Shown here piece after piece: positions 1 through 9,217 of a stretch of 64,000 bases of DNA; positions within the stretch are counted from its first letter, which is position 1, and every line of letters starts with the position of its first letter. Origin of the DNA: an uncultured Veillonella sp. GTDB taxonomy: Bacteria > Bacillota > Negativicutes > Veillonellales > Veillonellaceae. The DNA lies in NCBI RefSeq assembly GCF_900545795.1, contig NZ_URAR01000011.1:19538-83537 (forward strand), in the 5' to 3' direction. A program made the position numbers and the translations under genes. Under the pieces are notes generated by a model. It was not told the origin of the DNA, searched no databases, and saw only the letters and a program-made list of their open reading frames with translations.

Positions 1-89
1 TTTCGACATAAGCTAAGCTGGCTTATAACGATAAAATGGATGGATTTGATTAAGTCAAAACTAATAGATAGTTTTAGGGAGGAGCAAGT

Positions 90-1991
90 ATGGCAGAACA
101 ACATTATGGAGCCCAGGATATACAAGTTTTAGAGGGTCTTGAAGCAGTTCGCTGCCGTCCAGGCATGTATATTGGTAGTACCTCAGCCAAGGGGTTACAC
201 CATCTTGTATACGAAGTGGTTGATAATAGTGTGGACGAAGCCTTAGCTGGTTACTGTACTCATATTGAAGTGAGTATTAATGAAGATAATAGTATTACCG
301 TAGTTGATAATGGCCGTGGTATTCCTACAGGGATGCATGAAACAGGTGTACCAGCCGTAGAATTAGTATTAACTAAACTTCATGCAGGCGGTAAATTTGG
401 TGGCGGTGGCTATAAAGTATCCGGTGGTCTCCATGGGGTAGGTATTTCCGTAGTAAATGCTTTAAGTGAATGGACGATCGTCAAGGTATGTCAAAATGGT
501 AAAGAGCATGAAATTAGCTTTGAACGTGGTTACTTAAAGCAGCCATTAACGGTAATTGGCGAGGCTAAAGAAACAGGTACAACTGTTATTTTTAAGCCTG
601 ATGCTGAGATTTTTGAAACTACTATTTTTGATTTCAATGTACTTCGCACGCGCTTACAAGAATTAGCTTTCTTGAATAAGGGACTTCGCATTACTTTAAC
701 TGATAAGCGCGAAGAAGAAGATAAAGTTGAAAGCTTTATGTATGAAGGGGGTATTGTGTCCTTTGTACAGTTCTTAAATGAAAATAAGGATATCGTAAAT
801 CCTACGGTTATCGACATGGAAAATACCCGTGATGATGTAGTAGTAGATGTAGCCCTTCAATATAATGATGGGTATAGCGAAAATATTTTATCCTTTGTCA
901 ATAATATTAATACTATCGATGGTGGTACTCATTTGAGTGGCTTCCGCAGTGCCTTAACTCGTACGCTCAATGACTATGGTCGTAAAGCAGGACTCATTAA
1001 AGAAAATGAAGCCAATTTGTCCGGTGAAGACGTGCGTGAAGGGCTTACGGCTATTATAAGTGTTAAAGTGTTAAATCCTCAGTTTGAAGGCCAAACTAAA
1101 GCAAAGCTTGGCAATAGTGAGGTGAAGGGAATTACTGATACGGTAGTATCAGAAGGATTGAAGGTCTTCTTAGAAGAGCATCCAACTGAAGCTAAACGTA
1201 TCATCGACAAGGCTACAACGGCTAATCGTGCTCGTGAAGCAGCTCGTAAAGCACGTGAGTTAACTCGTCGTAAAAATGCCCTTGAAATTAGCTCTTTGCC
1301 AGGTAAATTGGCAGACTGCTCAGAAAAAGATCCACATATGACTGAGATTTACTTAGTCGAAGGTGATTCGGCGGGCGGCAGTGCTAAACAAGGTCGCGAT
1401 CGTCGCTACCAAGCTATTTTGCCTCTTCGCGGTAAAATTTTAAATGTAGAAAAAGCGCGATTAGATAAGATTTTAGCTAATAATGAAATTCGCTCCATGA
1501 TTACGGCCTTTGGTACAGGGATTGGGGAAGATTTTGATCTCAGCAAGAGCCGTTACCATAAAATTATTATCATGACAGATGCGGACGTAGATGGTGCGCA
1601 TATTCGTACTTTATTGCTCACATTCTTCTATCGTTATATGAAGCCATTGATTGAAGAAGGTCGCGTATATATTGCGCAGCCACCTTTATATCAAATTAAG
1701 AAGGGCAAGAGCCATTGGTATGTATATAGCGATGCTGAAATGGCTACTAAGCTCGATGAAATTGGCCGTGATAATATTACAATTCAACGTTACAAAGGTC
1801 TTGGGGAAATGAATCCTGAACAACTTTGGGAAACAACTATGAATCCTGAAAATAGAACTATTTTACAGGTAAGTTTAGAGGATTCTATTGAAGCAGATAA
1901 AATATTTAGTGTTCTCATGGGCGACAAGGTAGAACCTCGTCGTAAATTTATTGAAGACAATGCAAACTTGGTGAGAAACCTTGATTTGTAA
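90..1991 (+). CDS. gyrB: DNA gyrase subunit B
   Basis: This is the ATPase subunit of DNA gyrase, which works with GyrA to introduce negative supercoils in the cytoplasm. The 633 residues match the usual length. The GHKL ATPase motifs are visible in order: VDNSVDEA near residue 45, DNGRGIP near 75, GGLHGVG near 113 and the QTKAKLGN loop near 340. The Toprim motif EGDSAGG lies at about 424 and DADVDGAH at about 497. The ATG follows a good GGGAGG site. gyrA does not follow; a permease starts 23 bases later. The upstream neighbour is outside the window. Confidence 0.97.
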   Translation: MAEQHYGAQDIQVLEGLEAVRCRPGMYIGSTSAKGLHHLVYEVVDNSVDEALAGYCTHIEVSINEDNSITVVDNGRGIPTGMHETGVPAVELVLTKLHAGGKFGGGGYKVSGGLHGVGISVVNALSEWTIVKVCQNGKEHEISFERGYLKQPLTVIGEAKETGTTVIFKPDAEIFETTIFDFNVLRTRLQELAFLNKGLRITLTDKREEEDKVESFMYEGGIVSFVQFLNENKDIVNPTVIDMENTRDDVVVDVALQYNDGYSENILSFVNNINTIDGGTHLSGFRSALTRTLNDYGRKAGLIKENEANLSGEDVREGLTAIISVKVLNPQFEGQTKAKLGNSEVKGITDTVVSEGLKVFLEEHPTEAKRIIDKATTANRAREAARKARELTRRKNALEISSLPGKLADCSEKDPHMTEIYLVEGDSAGGSAKQGRDRRYQAILPLRGKILNVEKARLDKILANNEIRSMITAFGTGIGEDFDLSKSRYHKIIIMTDADVDGAHIRTLLLTFFYRYMKPLIEEGRVYIAQPPLYQIKKGKSHWYVYSDAEMATKLDEIGRDNITIQRYKGLGEMNPEQLWETTMNPENRTILQVSLEDSIEADKIFSVLMGDKVEPRRKFIEDNANLVRNLDL

Positions 1992-2014
1992 ATAGAGAAA
2001 GGGATGATGTTTAC

Positions 2015-3469
2015 GTGGATGGACTATCTTCGGATAATAAATTACGTCGTAGTTTGAAATCACGCCATATGAATATGATTGCCCTCGGCGGATCCATTGG
2101 TACAGGCCTTTTTGTGGCCGGTGGTGAAGTTATTAGTACTGCTGGACCTGGTGGTGCTTTGGTAGCATATGGTTTTATTGGCATAATGGTATATTTCTTA
2201 ATGACTAGTTTGGGGGAAATGGCAACATATTTGCCAGTGCCAGGGTCATTTGGAACTTATGCATCGCGCTATGTAGATCCAGCATTTGGCTTTGCTCTAG
2301 GCTGGAATTACTGGTTTAACTGGGCCATTACTTTAGCAGCAGAACTTGTAGCTGGTGCTTTGATTATGAAATATTGGTTTCCAGATATTCCTGCTATTAT
2401 GTGGTCAGCTTTATTTTTAGTGGCCTTATTCTTGATGAATTATCTATCCACGCGTTCATTTGGGGAAAGTGAATATATTTTCTCTAGTATGAAGGTTATT
2501 ACAGTATTCGTCTTTTTATTTGTTGGTTCCATGCTCATTATTGGTGTGGGCGGCAATTCACCAGGTTTTGAAAACTGGACTCGTGGGGAAGCCCCTTTTG
2601 TAGGTGGATTTAGCTCTATTATGGCTATTTTCATGGTGGCTGGTTTCTCCTTCCAAGGCACCGAGCTTATCGGCGTTGCTGCTGGTGAATCAGAAGAGCC
2701 GGAAACAAATATTCCTAAGGCGATTCACTCGATTTTCTGGCGCATTTTGATTTTCTATATTGGTGCTTTTATCGTTATTGGCTTCCTTATTCCTTACGAT
2801 GATCCTAATCTTTTAAAATCCAGTGTAGAAAATGTTTCGATTAGCCCATTTACTTTGGTGCTTGATCGCTTTGGTTTTGCCTTTGCAGCTAGCTTTATTA
2901 ATGCCATTATTTTAACTGCTGTATTATCAGCTGGTAACTCTGGTTTATATGCATCAACTCGCATGCTCTATGCTATGGCTAAAAATGGTGAAGCACCGGC
3001 AATGTTCACTAAGTTAAATTCTCGTGGCGTACCGTCTAATGCATTATTTGCTACAGCGGCATTTGGTCTATTTGCCTTTGCTACGTCTTTAATTGGTGAA
3101 GGGGCTGCATATACTTGGCTAATTAATATTAGTGGTATGAGTGGCTTTATTGCTTGGCTTGGTATTGCCATTGCGCATTACCGTTTCCGCCGCGCTTTTA
3201 AAGCGCAGGGTAAAGATCTTAAAGCAATTCCTTACCGCGCTTTATTATTCCCATTCGGTCCAATTTTTGCTATTATTCTCTGCTTAATTATTATGGCAGG
3301 TCAGAATTATACAGCTTTTATGGGCGAGTCTATTGACTGGTATGGTGTAAGCGTAGCCTACATTGGTATTCCAGTGTTCTTACTTGTATACTTTACGTAT
3401 AAAACTAAAAATAAAACACGCGTTATTCCTTTAGAAGAAGTGGATTTAGCGCGAGACTATGATAAATAA
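2015..3469 (+). CDS. lysP: Amino acid permease, LysP-like (probable lysine permease)
   Basis: This is an integral membrane amino acid:proton symporter of the APC superfamily, AAT family. The N-terminal signature GGSIGTGLFV, the segment FSFQGTELIG-AAGESE and the stretch AVLSAGNSG-YASTRMLY agree closely with LysP as I remember it, so lysine is the likely substrate. About 12 hydrophobic segments are visible in 484 residues. The chosen start is a GTG 23 bases after gyrB with an AAAGGGA site upstream. It is followed by a strong terminator. Substrate assignment is by family resemblance only. Confidence 0.85.
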   Translation: MDGLSSDNKLRRSLKSRHMNMIALGGSIGTGLFVAGGEVISTAGPGGALVAYGFIGIMVYFLMTSLGEMATYLPVPGSFGTYASRYVDPAFGFALGWNYWFNWAITLAAELVAGALIMKYWFPDIPAIMWSALFLVALFLMNYLSTRSFGESEYIFSSMKVITVFVFLFVGSMLIIGVGGNSPGFENWTRGEAPFVGGFSSIMAIFMVAGFSFQGTELIGVAAGESEEPETNIPKAIHSIFWRILIFYIGAFIVIGFLIPYDDPNLLKSSVENVSISPFTLVLDRFGFAFAASFINAIILTAVLSAGNSGLYASTRMLYAMAKNGEAPAMFTKLNSRGVPSNALFATAAFGLFAFATSLIGEGAAYTWLINISGMSGFIAWLGIAIAHYRFRRAFKAQGKDLKAIPYRALLFPFGPIFAIILCLIIMAGQNYTAFMGESIDWYGVSVAYIGIPVFLLVYFTYKTKNKTRVIPLEEVDLARDYDK

Positions 3470-3552
3470 GAAATTGTTTATCATGGGGTAGCTCATAAAG
3501 AGCGTATTGTAAAAATACTAAAAAGTATAAAAAGTAAAAAAGTAATATAAAG

Positions 3553-3605
3553 TACCTACTGAATATATTAACTTTGAGGAGTTAATAATCAGTAGGTATT
3601 TTTTT
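3553..3605 (+). terminator. Intrinsic terminator after lysP
   Basis: The arms TACCTACTGA (3553-3562) and TCAGTAGGTA (3589-3598) pair perfectly, an inner TATTAAC/GTTAATA stem extends the hairpin, and a run of seven T follows. Confidence 0.9.
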
Positions 3606-3799
3606 ATACAGTTTTTTTTATAGTTTTTTATTTTTAGTATATAGTTTTCTCTTTTTGGTATTTAGTTTTTATTTTCTTTTATATATAGTTTCATTTGCTT
3701 TTGGTAGCAAGTTTTTCATTCGCTCTTTTTTACAAAATTTTATATAATAGAGAGTATATATAGTATGAGAGACAGAGTTGGACCTGGTCCATTGAAAGG
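3606..3799. other. T-rich intergenic stretch
   Basis: No gene is seen here. The + strand is strongly T-rich with imperfect repeats around TATAGTTTT. A TATAAT at 3743-3748 is a possible -10 box, but no convincing -35 lies 17 bases upstream. A small palindrome GGACC-T-GGTCC at 3780-3790 sits just before the next start codon. Confidence 0.5.
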
Positions 3800-5554
3800 A
3801 TGAGTTTTTTGAATTTACTCAATAGGATTCATACACCAAGTGATGTAAAAGAATTATCACCAGCAGATTTACCAATATTGTGTGAAGAAATTAGAGAGGC
3901 TTTAATTGCAAATATGAAGGCTGTAGGGGGACATTTAGGACCTAATTTAGGCTTCCTAGAAGCAACGGTCGCTTTACATTATGTATTTGATTCACCAAGA
4001 GATAAAATTGTGTATGATGTGTCGCATCAATCTTATACTCATAAAATTTTAACAGGCCGTAAAGATGGTTTTGTAGATCCTGCGCATTATGGCAAGTATT
4101 CTGGTTATACTAATCCTAATGAAAGTGAACATGATATGTTTACCATTGGCCATACATCCACGTCAGTTAGCTTAGCTACAGGGCTCGCTAAAGGGCGTGA
4201 TTTATTAGGTGGTACAGAAAATATTATTGCTGTTATTGGCGATGGCGCTTTATCTGGTGGGGAAGCTATGGAAGGCTTAAATATTGGCTCTACCTTAGAT
4301 AGCAATTTAATCGTTGTATTCAATGATAATGATATGAGCATATCTCCTAATGTGGGTAGTATGTATAAGCATTTTAAAGCTTTGCGAGACCATAAGGGAC
4401 AATTAGAACATAATTATTTTACTATTATGGGCTTTGATTATTATTTCGTAGAAGATGGTCACAATATAGATGAATTGATTAAGGCTTTTAAGGCCGTTAA
4501 AGATGTGCCGCGACCAAGCTTAATTCATGTAGTCACTACTAAGGGCAAAGGCTGGGCTGAAGCAGAGGCTGATAAGGAATCATTCCACTATATTAATGCA
4601 GCTCATAAGCCGAAAAAGGGCACCACTCTTACCTATGCTGGCGTAGTGGCAGATCATTTATTGGAGAAAATGAAAACTGATCCTGCCGTTATCGCTATGA
4701 CTGCAGCGATTCCTGGTACATCAGGCTTTAATCCAGAGCGACGTGCTAAGGCAGGCAAACAATTTTTTGATGTAGGCATTGCAGAAGAGCATATGATTGC
4801 TATGGCAGCAGGCCTAGCTAAAAATGGAGCTAAGCCAGTTGTATTGGAAAATAGTACGTTCTTATCACGCACTTATGACCAGCTAAGCCAGGATCTTTGT
4901 TTAAATAGCAATCCTGCCACTATTATGTCCTATGGTTTAAGCGGTGGTATTGGCGCTACTGATGCTACTCATACAGGAGCCTTTGATTTAGCTATGATGG
5001 GCAGTATTCCTAATTTAATTGTCCTTTGCCCAGCATCAAAGGATGAAGTATTAGCTATGCTTGATTGGTCTTTAGAACAACGAGAACATCCCGTAGTTAT
5101 TCGTGTGACAGGGGCTGTTCGGAATGAACCGAGTGGTATAGCTTTTTCAGGGAAGTTGACTAATGAAGTGACTCATAAAGGGCAAAAGGTAGCTATTCTA
5201 GGTTTAGGACCATTCTATTATTTAGGTAATCAATTGCGTGAAGCGTTAAAAGCAGAATTAGGCATTGAGGCTACTTTGATTAACCCGCGTTTAGCCTCTG
5301 ATGTAGATTCTAATACATTAGATGCTTTAAAAGCAGACCATGAAATTATCATCACTTTAGAAGATGGCGTTTTAGCTGGTGGTTATGGACAGAAAGTAGC
5401 TCATTACTATGGGCCTACATCTATGAAAGTTCTTACTTATGGTATGGAAAAAGAAGTAAATGATCGAGTACCAAAAGATGAATTATATGCTCGTTATGGC
5501 TTAGAGCCTAAGTCTATAATTGAAGATATAAAAGCCTTGTTAAGAGAATTATAG
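3800..5554 (+). CDS. Divergent DXS-like thiamine-diphosphate enzyme, paralogue A
   Basis: This belongs to the 1-deoxy-D-xylulose-5-phosphate synthase/transketolase family. Known members join pyruvate and glyceraldehyde-3-phosphate using ThDP. GGHLGPNLG is at about residue 43, HKILTGR near 82, the ThDP motif GDGALSGG near 147 and GIAEEH near 326. At 584 residues it is shorter than usual DXS (about 620). The canonical VGHQ is VSHQ and the canonical RYPRG is RVTGA near 435, so activity or substrate may differ. The ATG has AAAGG directly against it. A TTG at 3809 has better spacing, but alignment with paralogue B favours the ATG. A true dxs may lie elsewhere. Confidence 0.8.
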   Translation: MSFLNLLNRIHTPSDVKELSPADLPILCEEIREALIANMKAVGGHLGPNLGFLEATVALHYVFDSPRDKIVYDVSHQSYTHKILTGRKDGFVDPAHYGKYSGYTNPNESEHDMFTIGHTSTSVSLATGLAKGRDLLGGTENIIAVIGDGALSGGEAMEGLNIGSTLDSNLIVVFNDNDMSISPNVGSMYKHFKALRDHKGQLEHNYFTIMGFDYYFVEDGHNIDELIKAFKAVKDVPRPSLIHVVTTKGKGWAEAEADKESFHYINAAHKPKKGTTLTYAGVVADHLLEKMKTDPAVIAMTAAIPGTSGFNPERRAKAGKQFFDVGIAEEHMIAMAAGLAKNGAKPVVLENSTFLSRTYDQLSQDLCLNSNPATIMSYGLSGGIGATDATHTGAFDLAMMGSIPNLIVLCPASKDEVLAMLDWSLEQREHPVVIRVTGAVRNEPSGIAFSGKLTNEVTHKGQKVAILGLGPFYYLGNQLREALKAELGIEATLINPRLASDVDSNTLDALKADHEIIITLEDGVLAGGYGQKVAHYYGPTSMKVLTYGMEKEVNDRVPKDELYARYGLEPKSIIEDIKALLREL

Positions 5555-5628
5555 TTATTATGATTGATTAGGAATAAGAGTGGTCTTAGACCAGATAGTT
5601 GATAGAATACAGTATAGAAAGGTCAATG

Positions 5629-6879
5629 ATGGCAAATATATGGCGCATAAAAACAACTGAGGAAGCGAATAGCGAACTTTGTTTAAAAGAGCAGATGATT
5701 TGCATTGGTTGGCCTCCTTATATGGATGACGAATTATATACAACTATTGTGTCTGAGAAATTTAAATTTAAATCTGTTGAGTCTACATATATTGATACTG
5801 ATGATGAACACACTAGTATGACCTCAAATATTACGGCAACTTCTGGTATTACGGCAAATTCTGGTGATTGTAATCAAGCTATTACACTTGAGGAGATTGA
5901 AAAAGAGTTTATTGCTATTAATACTTATGAAGCTTATGAAGCTGTAATTGCTAAATATGGGCTATATAGTGGACCTCAACATAAGGGGCGCAAATCCAGT
6001 GTTAATACATTTGCTAATAAGATGCAAGCTGGTGACTATGTATGGCTTAAATATAAAAGCCAGTATTATGTAGGTCAAATACGGGATGACAAACTGATTT
6101 TTAAGTATAATCAAGAGCAAGCGATATTAGATGATAAGCATGATTATATGAGGCGCTATGTACAGCGCTGGGTTCATATGGGTGATGAGAGTAAAGTGCC
6201 AGGTGCTGTTGTGAGAGCCTTTGCTTTTCGCGGTAGTACAGTACAACGCATTGTAGATGGTGAAGCAGCGGTAAAAGCATATTTGCAGTTTTTCTTAGAT
6301 AGAAATAAGGCGGAACATTCTGAATTTTTACCTCCTTATAATGAAACAAATTTTTATGAGGAAGCCTATTCCTATGTGATGAAGCTTGATGAATCAATCT
6401 TAGAGGAAGCTAGTATATATGAAGCGTTTAAAAAACAATTTTTTGCTCTTTTAGGAACAGATGATTGTGAAGACTTGCTATGTTTTTTGCTATATTATAC
6501 ATATGGTTATATTCCTTGGCCTTCTACGAATAAAAGAAATATGGCAACATATGAATGTATTTTATTGGATCCTAAACAAGTGGGGAAGGAAATTTATATT
6601 CAGGTAAAAAGTGGCACATCGCAAATTTTACAGCCACAGGCTTATGAAGATTTAATTGCATTACATGATAGGAATGAAGTATATCTATTTAATGTATCAG
6701 ACCAATATGGTGAGCCTTCAAAGTATAATCAAATACATATGATTGGAACTGATGAAATCTTTAAAGATTTGCTCAGTAAGCGAAAAAATGGGCGTGGCGA
6801 GATTCTTCTAGACCTTGTATCTGCGCGCATTATATATTGGCTGGCCATTGCATATAAGCAATTTGTTAAAAAATTTTAA
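5629..6879 (+). CDS. Putative EVE-like plus PD-(D/E)XK-like nuclease, orphan
   Basis: I do not recognise an exact family for this 416-residue protein. The N-terminus (WRIKT, then GW near residue 24, and GDYVWLKYKSQYYVGQI from about 135) resembles the EVE/PUA-like reader domains seen in modification-dependent restriction enzymes. The C-terminus has YECILLD (E309) followed by IYIQVKSG (Q325, K327), which resembles the E-x(n)-QxK core of Mrr-type nucleases. Between them lies a low-complexity Thr/Asn-rich stretch near residue 65. No methylase or helicase is adjacent. ATGs occur at 5626 and 5629; the second is six bases after AAAGG. The role, perhaps defence, is inferred. Confidence 0.5.
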   Translation: MANIWRIKTTEEANSELCLKEQMICIGWPPYMDDELYTTIVSEKFKFKSVESTYIDTDDEHTSMTSNITATSGITANSGDCNQAITLEEIEKEFIAINTYEAYEAVIAKYGLYSGPQHKGRKSSVNTFANKMQAGDYVWLKYKSQYYVGQIRDDKLIFKYNQEQAILDDKHDYMRRYVQRWVHMGDESKVPGAVVRAFAFRGSTVQRIVDGEAAVKAYLQFFLDRNKAEHSEFLPPYNETNFYEEAYSYVMKLDESILEEASIYEAFKKQFFALLGTDDCEDLLCFLLYYTYGYIPWPSTNKRNMATYECILLDPKQVGKEIYIQVKSGTSQILQPQAYEDLIALHDRNEVYLFNVSDQYGEPSKYNQIHMIGTDEIFKDLLSKRKNGRGEILLDLVSARIIYWLAIAYKQFVKKF

Positions 6880-6888
6880 AAATTATCC

Positions 6889-6919
6889 TTGACTTGAAGT
6901 CTACTTCAAGTTTTATAAT
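6889..6919 (+). promoter_or_regulatory. Promoter with MerR-type operator
   Basis: TTGACT (6889-6894) and TATAAT (6914-6919) are separated by 19 bases, and the spacer region holds a perfect inverted repeat ACTTGAAGT-CT-ACTTCAAGT (6892-6911). Overlong 19-20 base spacers filled by a dyad are the hallmark of promoters twisted open by MerR-family activators. The arms resemble the sites of AdhR/NmlR-type regulators as I remember them. No MerR gene is in the window. Confidence 0.75.
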
Positions 6920-6920
6920 G

Positions 6921-6994
6921 AATTCCGTAGTTAAGAAATTGAAACTGTTATATTTGAAAGGCAGCTATGAATTTCTTAATTATGGAATTTTTTT
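6921..6994 (+). terminator. Intrinsic terminator immediately downstream of the MerR-type promoter
   Basis: A 20-base stem (6921-6940 with 6970-6989, two G-U pairs) closes a 29-base loop and is followed by a T run to 6994. It could end transcripts from 5629-6879. It also lies directly in the path of the promoter at 6889-6919, so that promoter would give a transcript of only about 70 nt unless the terminator is overcome. A 27-codon reading frame starts at 6967 inside the structure. Confidence 0.75.
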
Positions 6995-7083
6995 ATCTCA
7001 TAATTAGATGTAAGCGAATGCATGTAATTATGAATTATGTATTTACATGAAATTATAAATTATGTACTTACTAGATTTTAGAT

Positions 7084-7100
7084 AGAACTGATTCAGTTCT
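7084..7100. promoter_or_regulatory. Perfect palindrome upstream of DXS-like paralogue B
   Basis: AGAACTGA-T-TCAGTTCT is a perfect 8-1-8 dyad ending 25 bases before the ATG of the next gene. It could be an operator or a 5' UTR hairpin; nothing in the sequence decides this. Confidence 0.4.
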
Positions 7101-7125
7101 TGTTATATATAGAAAGGAAGTATTT

Positions 7126-8883
7126 ATGGATACATTACATTTATTAGATTCAGTAAATAGCCCTAAAGATATTAAACAGATGACAATTGAGGAATTGAAG
7201 CAATTAGCAGCTGAAATTCGCCAAGTACTTATTACACGAGTTACTGAAACTGGTGGCCATATGGCGCCAAATCTAGGTTTTGTAGAAGCTACATTAGCTT
7301 TACACTATGTATTTAATTCACCAGTTGATAAATTTGTATTTGATATATCTCATCAATCTTATATTCACAAAATTTTAACAGGTCGCAAGGAAGCCTTTAC
7401 AGATCCTGCATCGTATACAAAATATTCTGGATTTACTAATCCTAATGAAAGTGAACATGATTTCTTTACTATTGGTCATACTTCTACAGCGGTTAGTTTG
7501 GCAACAGGTTTAGCAAAAGCGCGTGATCTTAAAAAAGAATCTGGCAATGTAATAGCTATTTTAGGTGATGGCTCCTTATCTGGTGGGGAAGCTATGGAAG
7601 GCCTTAATATAGCGGCTACATTAGATAGTAATTTTATAGTTCTTTTCAATGACAATGACATGAGTATTGCTCCTAATGAAGGTGGTATTTATAAACATTT
7701 AAAAGAATTGCGCGATACAAAGGGAAAGGCAAGTAATAATTACTTTAAAGCTATGGGCCTTAACTATGTATTTGTAGAAGATGGACATGATTTGGCTAGC
7801 TTAATTGAAACCTTTAAAGCAGTAAAAGATAGCCAAGAACCTATTGTTATTCACATGGTAACAGTGAAAGGGAAAGGCTATGCGCCAGCAGAGGCAGATA
7901 AGGAAACATATCACTATATTTTAGGCAAAGATTTTGATCCAGAAGTATATAGTCAAGAAGAACATTATGATGAAATTATTGCGAGTCATTTACTGGCTAA
8001 AATGAAAGCTGATCCTACCGTTATTGGCTTAACTGCTGGGGTTCCAGGTATTGCTGGCTTTGATGCAGCTCGTCGTGCAGAAGCAGGCGCTCAATTTGTA
8101 GACGTTGGGATTGCAGAAGAACATATGGTAGCTATGGCAGCAGGGCTTGCTAAAAATGGCGCTAAGCCTGTTATTTTAGATGCAGGTACTTTCTTACAAC
8201 GTACATATGACCAATTGACACAAGATTTAGCATTAAATAATAATGCAGCGACTATTTTATCCTTCCCATTGGGCGGTGGTATCTCCTCTATGGATGCTAC
8301 ACATTCCAGTGCTTTTGATATGGCTATGATGAACAGCATTCCTAATTTAACAGTTCTATCCCCAGCTACTAAAGCTGAATTATTAGATATGCTTGATTGG
8401 TCATTGGAACAAACTGATGGTCCTGTTATGATTCGCGTTCCTGGTGGCGCTGTGAAGACTTATGAAGCAGGAAAAGCATTTGATGGTACCTTTACTAATG
8501 AAATCACTGTTAAGGGTGATACAGTAGCTATTTTAGGCCTTGGTGCTTTTTATGATTTAGGTATTCAAACTAAAGAATTATTAGAAAAAGAATGCCAAAT
8601 TAAAGCGACTTTAGTTAATCCGCGCCTTTCCTCTGCAGTAGATAAGGCGACTTTAGATAGCTTAAAAGCTGACCATACATTAGTTATTACCTTAGAAGAT
8701 GGTGTACTTGATGGAGGCTTTGGTGAAAAAGTAGCCCGTTACTATGGTCCAAGCTCTATGAAAGTATTAAACATTGGTATGAATAAAGAAGTAAATGATC
8801 GCGTTCCTATGGACGAACTTATTGCGCGCTATCATTTAAGTCCAGAGCTTATTGTAGAAGATATTAAAGAGATTTTAAAATAA
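7126..8883 (+). CDS. Divergent DXS-like thiamine-diphosphate enzyme, paralogue B
   Basis: This is a second DXS/transketolase-family enzyme (585 residues), clearly paralogous to the gene at 3800 along its whole length. GGHMAPNLG is near residue 44, GDGSLSGG near 147 and GIAEEHMVAMAAGLA near 328. It shares the unusual SHQ in place of GHQ, and RVPGG replaces RYPRG near 437. The ATG follows AGAAAGGAAG with good spacing. The two paralogues are separated by the putative nuclease gene, which may have split a tandem duplication. Reaction and substrate are uncertain. Confidence 0.8.
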   Translation: MDTLHLLDSVNSPKDIKQMTIEELKQLAAEIRQVLITRVTETGGHMAPNLGFVEATLALHYVFNSPVDKFVFDISHQSYIHKILTGRKEAFTDPASYTKYSGFTNPNESEHDFFTIGHTSTAVSLATGLAKARDLKKESGNVIAILGDGSLSGGEAMEGLNIAATLDSNFIVLFNDNDMSIAPNEGGIYKHLKELRDTKGKASNNYFKAMGLNYVFVEDGHDLASLIETFKAVKDSQEPIVIHMVTVKGKGYAPAEADKETYHYILGKDFDPEVYSQEEHYDEIIASHLLAKMKADPTVIGLTAGVPGIAGFDAARRAEAGAQFVDVGIAEEHMVAMAAGLAKNGAKPVILDAGTFLQRTYDQLTQDLALNNNAATILSFPLGGGISSMDATHSSAFDMAMMNSIPNLTVLSPATKAELLDMLDWSLEQTDGPVMIRVPGGAVKTYEAGKAFDGTFTNEITVKGDTVAILGLGAFYDLGIQTKELLEKECQIKATLVNPRLSSAVDKATLDSLKADHTLVITLEDGVLDGGFGEKVARYYGPSSMKVLNIGMNKEVNDRVPMDELIARYHLSPELIVEDIKEILK

Positions 8884-8940
8884 TTGGATAGATTTAAATG
8901 AAGTTTCATACTTTAAAATTAATTGAATAAAATAGATAAA

Positions 8941-9007
8941 ATTACAAGCATATATATAATTACAAGTATATATAAAACTATCTAAATCTATCTAAATCTA
9001 TCTAAAG
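8941..9007. repeat. Short tandem repeats in the intergenic region
   Basis: Two near-identical copies of a unit starting ATTACAAG(C/T)ATATATA (8941-8977) are followed by three 10-bp units CTATCTAAAT/CTATCTAAAG (8978-9007). The rest of the 330-base gap is AT-rich and holds no gene. Confidence 0.7.
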
Positions 9008-9057
9008 CCTTTAAAGATATCTAGAATTATATAATTTTATATAAAGTGTTAAATACT

Positions 9058-9101
9058 ATAGCCATAACCTCAGCTCCTATGTAGGTTATGGCTATGTTTT
9101 T
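9058..9101 (+). terminator. Intrinsic terminator
   Basis: ATAGCCATAACCT (9058-9070) pairs perfectly with AGGTTATGGCTAT (9083-9095) and is followed by GTTTTT. It probably serves the DXS-like gene. Confidence 0.9.
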
Positions 9102-9217
9102 CTATGGGGAATAGCGAAATAGGGAGAAATTTGATATACTTAAGATTAATACATAAGAAAATGCATGTAAAGTACGCATGTAAGTATCCACTTTAGTAAG
9201 AGGAGAGTGATATATAA

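Noticed and set aside
3606..3799. Riboswitch (TPP or similar) before the DXS-like gene
   Set aside because: The conserved TPP-riboswitch core sequences were not found; the region is low-complexity T-rich DNA.
6967..7050. 27-codon leader peptide gene in the terminator region
   Set aside because: Its start lies inside the hairpin, and it shows no regulatory codon pattern; kept only as a note in the terminator entry.
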